Source: CADEFF01 sp964569315 (lineage in GTDB: Bacteria > Pseudomonadota > Alphaproteobacteria > Dongiales > Dongiaceae). From it: DNA of 7,262 nucleotides. The notes beneath the pieces are model-generated. The model was not told the origin of the DNA, did no database searches, and worked only from the letters and a program-made list of their open reading frames with translations. Each line of letters begins with the position of its first letter. The first letter of the stretch is position 1. Positions 5,005-7,262 of the stretch are shown here, piece by piece. The stretch is taken from the NCBI GenBank assembly GCA_964569315.1, contig CAZMUZ010000159.1, positions 1 through 7,262 on the forward strand. The letters are read 5' to 3'. The position numbers and the translations under genes were made by a program.

Positions 5005-6972
5005 CTAGACCGCTGTCCCCACCTTCAACCCCTCCAGCACCGCCTCCTCCGCCGTGCGCGGCGTGGCGCAGTCGCCGATGACATGCATCTCGCCCGTCCA
5101 GCCTTCGAGCGCCGCCTCGAGCTCGGCGACGCGTTCGTGGCCGAGTGCGGTCACGACGGTGTCGACGCCTTCGAGCAGGATCGGCTCGGCGCTGGTCGCG
5201 TGCTGGAAATAGGCGGTGGTGCCGTCCACGCCATAGAGCCGCGCATAGGGCGTCACCTCGACGCCGAGCTTGTTGAGGATGCCGTTCCAGCTATCGCGCA
5301 CATAGAAGGGCAAACGCTGCCCGGCATGGAGCCCGTCCACCAGCAGCCGCACCCGGCAGCCGTCGCGGGCGAGCTTCTCGGCGAGGCCGAGGCCGATCCA
5401 GTCGCAGCGCCAGTCGGCGATGGCGACCGAGGCGCCGACATTGGCCTCGCCCTTCAGCACCTGCCAGGCAGTCACGAGATGCGCCGTCTCGGCGCCCTCG
5501 ATCTCCGGCTGATAGGGCCTGGCGCCGGTCGCCACCACCACCACGTCCGGCTTCTCCCGCTCGACGAGCGCGCGATCGACCTTGCTGCGCTTCACCACCT
5601 TGACACCCGCCAGCTCCATCTCGCGGGCGAGGTTGGTGACGATGCCGCCGAACTCGGCGCGACCGGGCAGCGCCTGCGCCAGGAGCGCCTGGCCGCCGAG
5701 CCGTTCGGTCGCCTCGTAAAGCGTCACGTCATGGCCGCGTTCGGCGGCGACGGCGGCCGCCTTCATGCCGCCCGGCCCGCCGCCGGCGATGAGGATCCTG
5801 CGGCGATGCGTGGCCTTCGGGCGCGGCTCGGCGAAGAGGAGCTCGCGGCCGGTCTCCGGATGCTGGATGCAGGAGATCGGATAGCCCGCGTGGAAATGGC
5901 CGATGCAGGCCTGGTTGCAGCCGATGCAGGCGCGGATGTCGTCGAGCTTTCCGGCCTCGGCCTTGCGCGCCATGGCGGGGTCGCAGATTTGCGCGCGCGT
6001 CATGCCGCAGATATCGGCCTGGCCCTGCGCCAGGATCTGCTCGGCGATCTGCGGCTGGTTGATGCGGCCGGTGACGAAGACCGGCTTCGAGACCTTCGCC
6101 TTCACCGCGGCGGCGAAGGGCGCCACATAGCCGGCCTCGACGATCATCGGCGGCACGATATGGACGGCGCCGGCGAGCGTGGCGGAGGAGCCGGCGATCA
6201 CGTTGTAGTAATCGAGCCCGCCCTCGCGATCGAGCGCCATCAGCGCCTCGAGCGCCTCGGCCGCGGTCTGGCCGTCATGGTCGAGATCCTCGCCCGAGAT
6301 GCGCAGGCCGACGACGAAATCCGGGCCGACCCGGTCGCGGATCGCGGCGATCGTCTCGCGGAGGAACCGCATCCGGTTCTCGAACGGGCCGCCATAGCGG
6401 TCGGTGCGGCGGTTGACGCGCGGATTGAGGAACTGCGACGGGAGATAGCCGTGGCTCGCGACGATCTCGACGCCGTCGATCCCGGCGCGCTTCAGCCGCT
6501 CGGCCGCGGCGCCGTAGCCGGTCACGATCTCGTCGATCATGGTTTGCGTGAGCGGCCGCGGCATGACGTGGAAGCGCTCGTTCGGCACGGCCGAGGGCGC
6601 CCAGGCGACGGGCAGGCTGCCATCCTGGCTCTCCATGATCTCGCGGCCGGGATGGAAGAGCTGGCCGAAGACGGTCGTGCCTTCGGCGTGGCAGACCTCG
6701 GCGATGCGGCGATAGCCCGGGATGCAGGCGTCGGTCGTCGCCATCAGGATATGCGAGGTGTAGCGCGCCGATTCATGCACCCCCGCCACCTGCAGCACGA
6801 TGAGGCCGCAGCCGCCCTCGGCGCGCGCCTTCTGATAGGCGACGAGCGCCTCGTTCGGCGTCCCGTCCTTCGGCAGGGTGGTATCGTGCCCGGTCGACAT
6901 GATCCGGTTCTTGATCGTGACGCCGCCCACTTTCAGCGGCGTGAAGAGATGCTTGAAGGGCGTTGCGGGCAT
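5005..6972 (-). CDS. NADH:flavin oxidoreductase / FAD-dependent oxidoreductase (2,4-dienoyl-CoA reductase or N-demethylase family)
   Basis: A 655-residue cytosolic flavoprotein with three parts. Residues 1-340 form an Old Yellow Enzyme-like FMN TIM barrel: LFTPLKVGGVTIKNRI (10-24), GQLFHPGR (103-110), SHGYLPSQFLNP...NRRTDRYGGPFENRM (173-201). Then comes a [4Fe-4S] site, C349-x2-C352-x3-C356-x11-C368, the spacing of E. coli 2,4-dienoyl-CoA reductase. Residues 391-421 are an FAD-binding Rossmann fold (ILIAGGGPGGM), ending in VIGDCATPRTAEEA near 631-644. The second dinucleotide site lacks a clear GxGxxG; at 515-530 it reads VAIADWRCDWIGLGLA. Members include dienoyl-CoA reductase, trimethylamine dehydrogenase, dimethylglycine demethylase DgcA and N-methylproline demethylase StcD; the TGHDTT segment (27-32) and weak second NAD(P) site make an amine demethylase at least as likely as a fatty-acid reductase, but this is inference. 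The start at 6972 fits the family N-terminus, though the Shine-Dalgarno is weak. A 6-bp hairpin (7002-7019) lies in the leader. Confidence 0.88.
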   Translation of the reverse strand: MPATPFKHLFTPLKVGGVTIKNRIMSTGHDTTLPKDGTPNEALVAYQKARAEGGCGLIVLQVAGVHESARYTSHILMATTDACIPGYRRIAEVCHAEGTTVFGQLFHPGREIMESQDGSLPVAWAPSAVPNERFHVMPRPLTQTMIDEIVTGYGAAAERLKRAGIDGVEIVASHGYLPSQFLNPRVNRRTDRYGGPFENRMRFLRETIAAIRDRVGPDFVVGLRISGEDLDHDGQTAAEALEALMALDREGGLDYYNVIAGSSATLAGAVHIVPPMIVEAGYVAPFAAAVKAKVSKPVFVTGRINQPQIAEQILAQGQADICGMTRAQICDPAMARKAEAGKLDDIRACIGCNQACIGHFHAGYPISCIQHPETGRELLFAEPRPKATHRRRILIAGGGPGGMKAAAVAAERGHDVTLYEATERLGGQALLAQALPGRAEFGGIVTNLAREMELAGVKVVKRSKVDRALVEREKPDVVVVATGARPYQPEIEGAETAHLVTAWQVLKGEANVGASVAIADWRCDWIGLGLAEKLARDGCRVRLLVDGLHAGQRLPFYVRDSWNGILNKLGVEVTPYARLYGVDGTTAYFQHATSAEPILLEGVDTVVTALGHERVAELEAALEGWTGEMHVIGDCATPRTAEEAVLEGLKVGTAV

Positions 6973-7001
6973 GGGCGGATCGCGCTCGTTCCGTTGGCGA
7001 G

Positions 7002-7019
7002 AGGGCTCGGGGCAGCCCT
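7002..7019 (-). other. small hairpin in the flavoprotein leader
   Basis: AGGGCT (7002-7007) and AGCCCT (7014-7019) can pair around a 6-base loop, about 30 bases upstream of the flavoprotein ATG. It could affect translation or be chance. No known riboswitch pattern is recognised. Confidence 0.25.
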
Positions 7020-7100
7020 AGCAGTAACATGGCGGTGCCGCGCCTCGCCACGGGCTCCGGTTCGGCCGACCGCCTGCCCCGCTCTCGCCGGTCCTCGGTC

Positions 7101-7127
7101 GTCATGCCCGCGAAGGCGGGCATCCAT
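7101..7127 (+). repeat. palindromic repeat type 3, unit 1
   Basis: A 27-base element bounded by GTCA and TCCAT, with the perfect 8-bp stem ATGCCCGC (7104-7111) and GCGGGCAT (7116-7123) and loop GAAG. It belongs to the widespread alphaproteobacterial intergenic repeat type with a CCCGCGAAAGCGGG-like centre. Confidence 0.88.
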
Positions 7128-7157
7128 GGGCACCCGAGACCCGGACCTTCGCCAGAA

Positions 7158-7184
7158 ATGGACTCCCGCTTTCGCGGGAGTGAT
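7158..7184 (-). repeat. palindromic repeat type 3, unit 2 (inverted)
   Basis: The reverse-oriented partner of the unit at 7101: ATGGA boundary, 8-bp stem ACTCCCGC (7162-7169) and GCGGGAGT (7174-7181), loop TTTC, ending in TGAT in place of TGAC. The outer stem bases differ from unit 1 in a compensatory way. The two units are 30 bases apart. Nothing else is recognised from here to the window end. Confidence 0.85.
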
Positions 7185-7262
7185 CCTTGGGGCGCAGCCG
7201 CGCGATCGGACGACCACCTGCCCTTCACTCTCCGTCCCGCCGAGTTCTAGACAGCGGCTGCG

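Noticed and set aside
6963..7250. A 95-codon plus-strand ORF upstream of the flavoprotein
   Set aside because: It runs through the two type 3 repeats, has no ribosome binding site of note, and its product is Arg/Ser/Pro-rich with no domain.
7196..7262. The end of a further minus-strand gene with a stop near 7248
   Set aside because: Only about 14 bases of possible coding sequence lie inside the window, too few to support any call.

Overview
The window is GC-rich DNA that most likely comes from an alphaproteobacterium. The evidence is a 5-aminolevulinate synthase of the C4 (Shemin) heme pathway, whose residue numbering matches the Rhodobacter enzymes, and three families of short palindromic intergenic repeats of the kind common in Alphaproteobacteria such as Hyphomicrobiales, Rhodospirillales and sphingomonads. 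I cannot fix the genus.

Layout, plus strand: the C-terminal part of a DMT/EamA-type membrane transporter (1-693); hemA, 5-aminolevulinate synthase (843-2066); two tandem paralogous EutQ-like cupins of 118 residues each (2205-2561 and 2679-3035), separated by a strong hairpin; a cluster of three palindromic repeats (3101-3216); a third, more divergent EutQ-like cupin (3226-3606), joined by an ATGA overlap to a RimJ/RimL-type GNAT acetyltransferase (3603-4166); and a second repeat cluster (4157-4232) that begins inside the end of the GNAT gene. A second type of palindromic repeat, in an inverted pair, follows (4275-4384).

Minus strand: a small classical cupin with an intact metal site (4419-4760), a 244-base gap in which I see no gene or convincing promoter, and a large multidomain flavoprotein (5005-6972) of the 2,4-dienoyl-CoA reductase / trimethylamine dehydrogenase / N-methyl demethylase family. 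Its 5' flank (6973-7262) carries a third inverted pair of palindromic repeats and no supported gene.

The plus-strand and minus-strand genes converge on the repeat-rich stretch at about 4157-4418. HemA makes 5-aminolevulinate from glycine and succinyl-CoA. The flavoprotein belongs to a family that includes enzymes demethylating dimethylglycine and N-methylproline, and the EutQ-like cupins resemble an ethanolamine-utilisation protein although no other eut gene is present. A link through methylated amines and glycine is possible but is only inference. The best supported unusual points are the tandem set of three EutQ-like cupins beside hemA, and the way the palindromic repeats have become part of gene expression signals: one carries the ribosome binding site of the third cupin, and another supplies the stop codon of the acetyltransferase gene.
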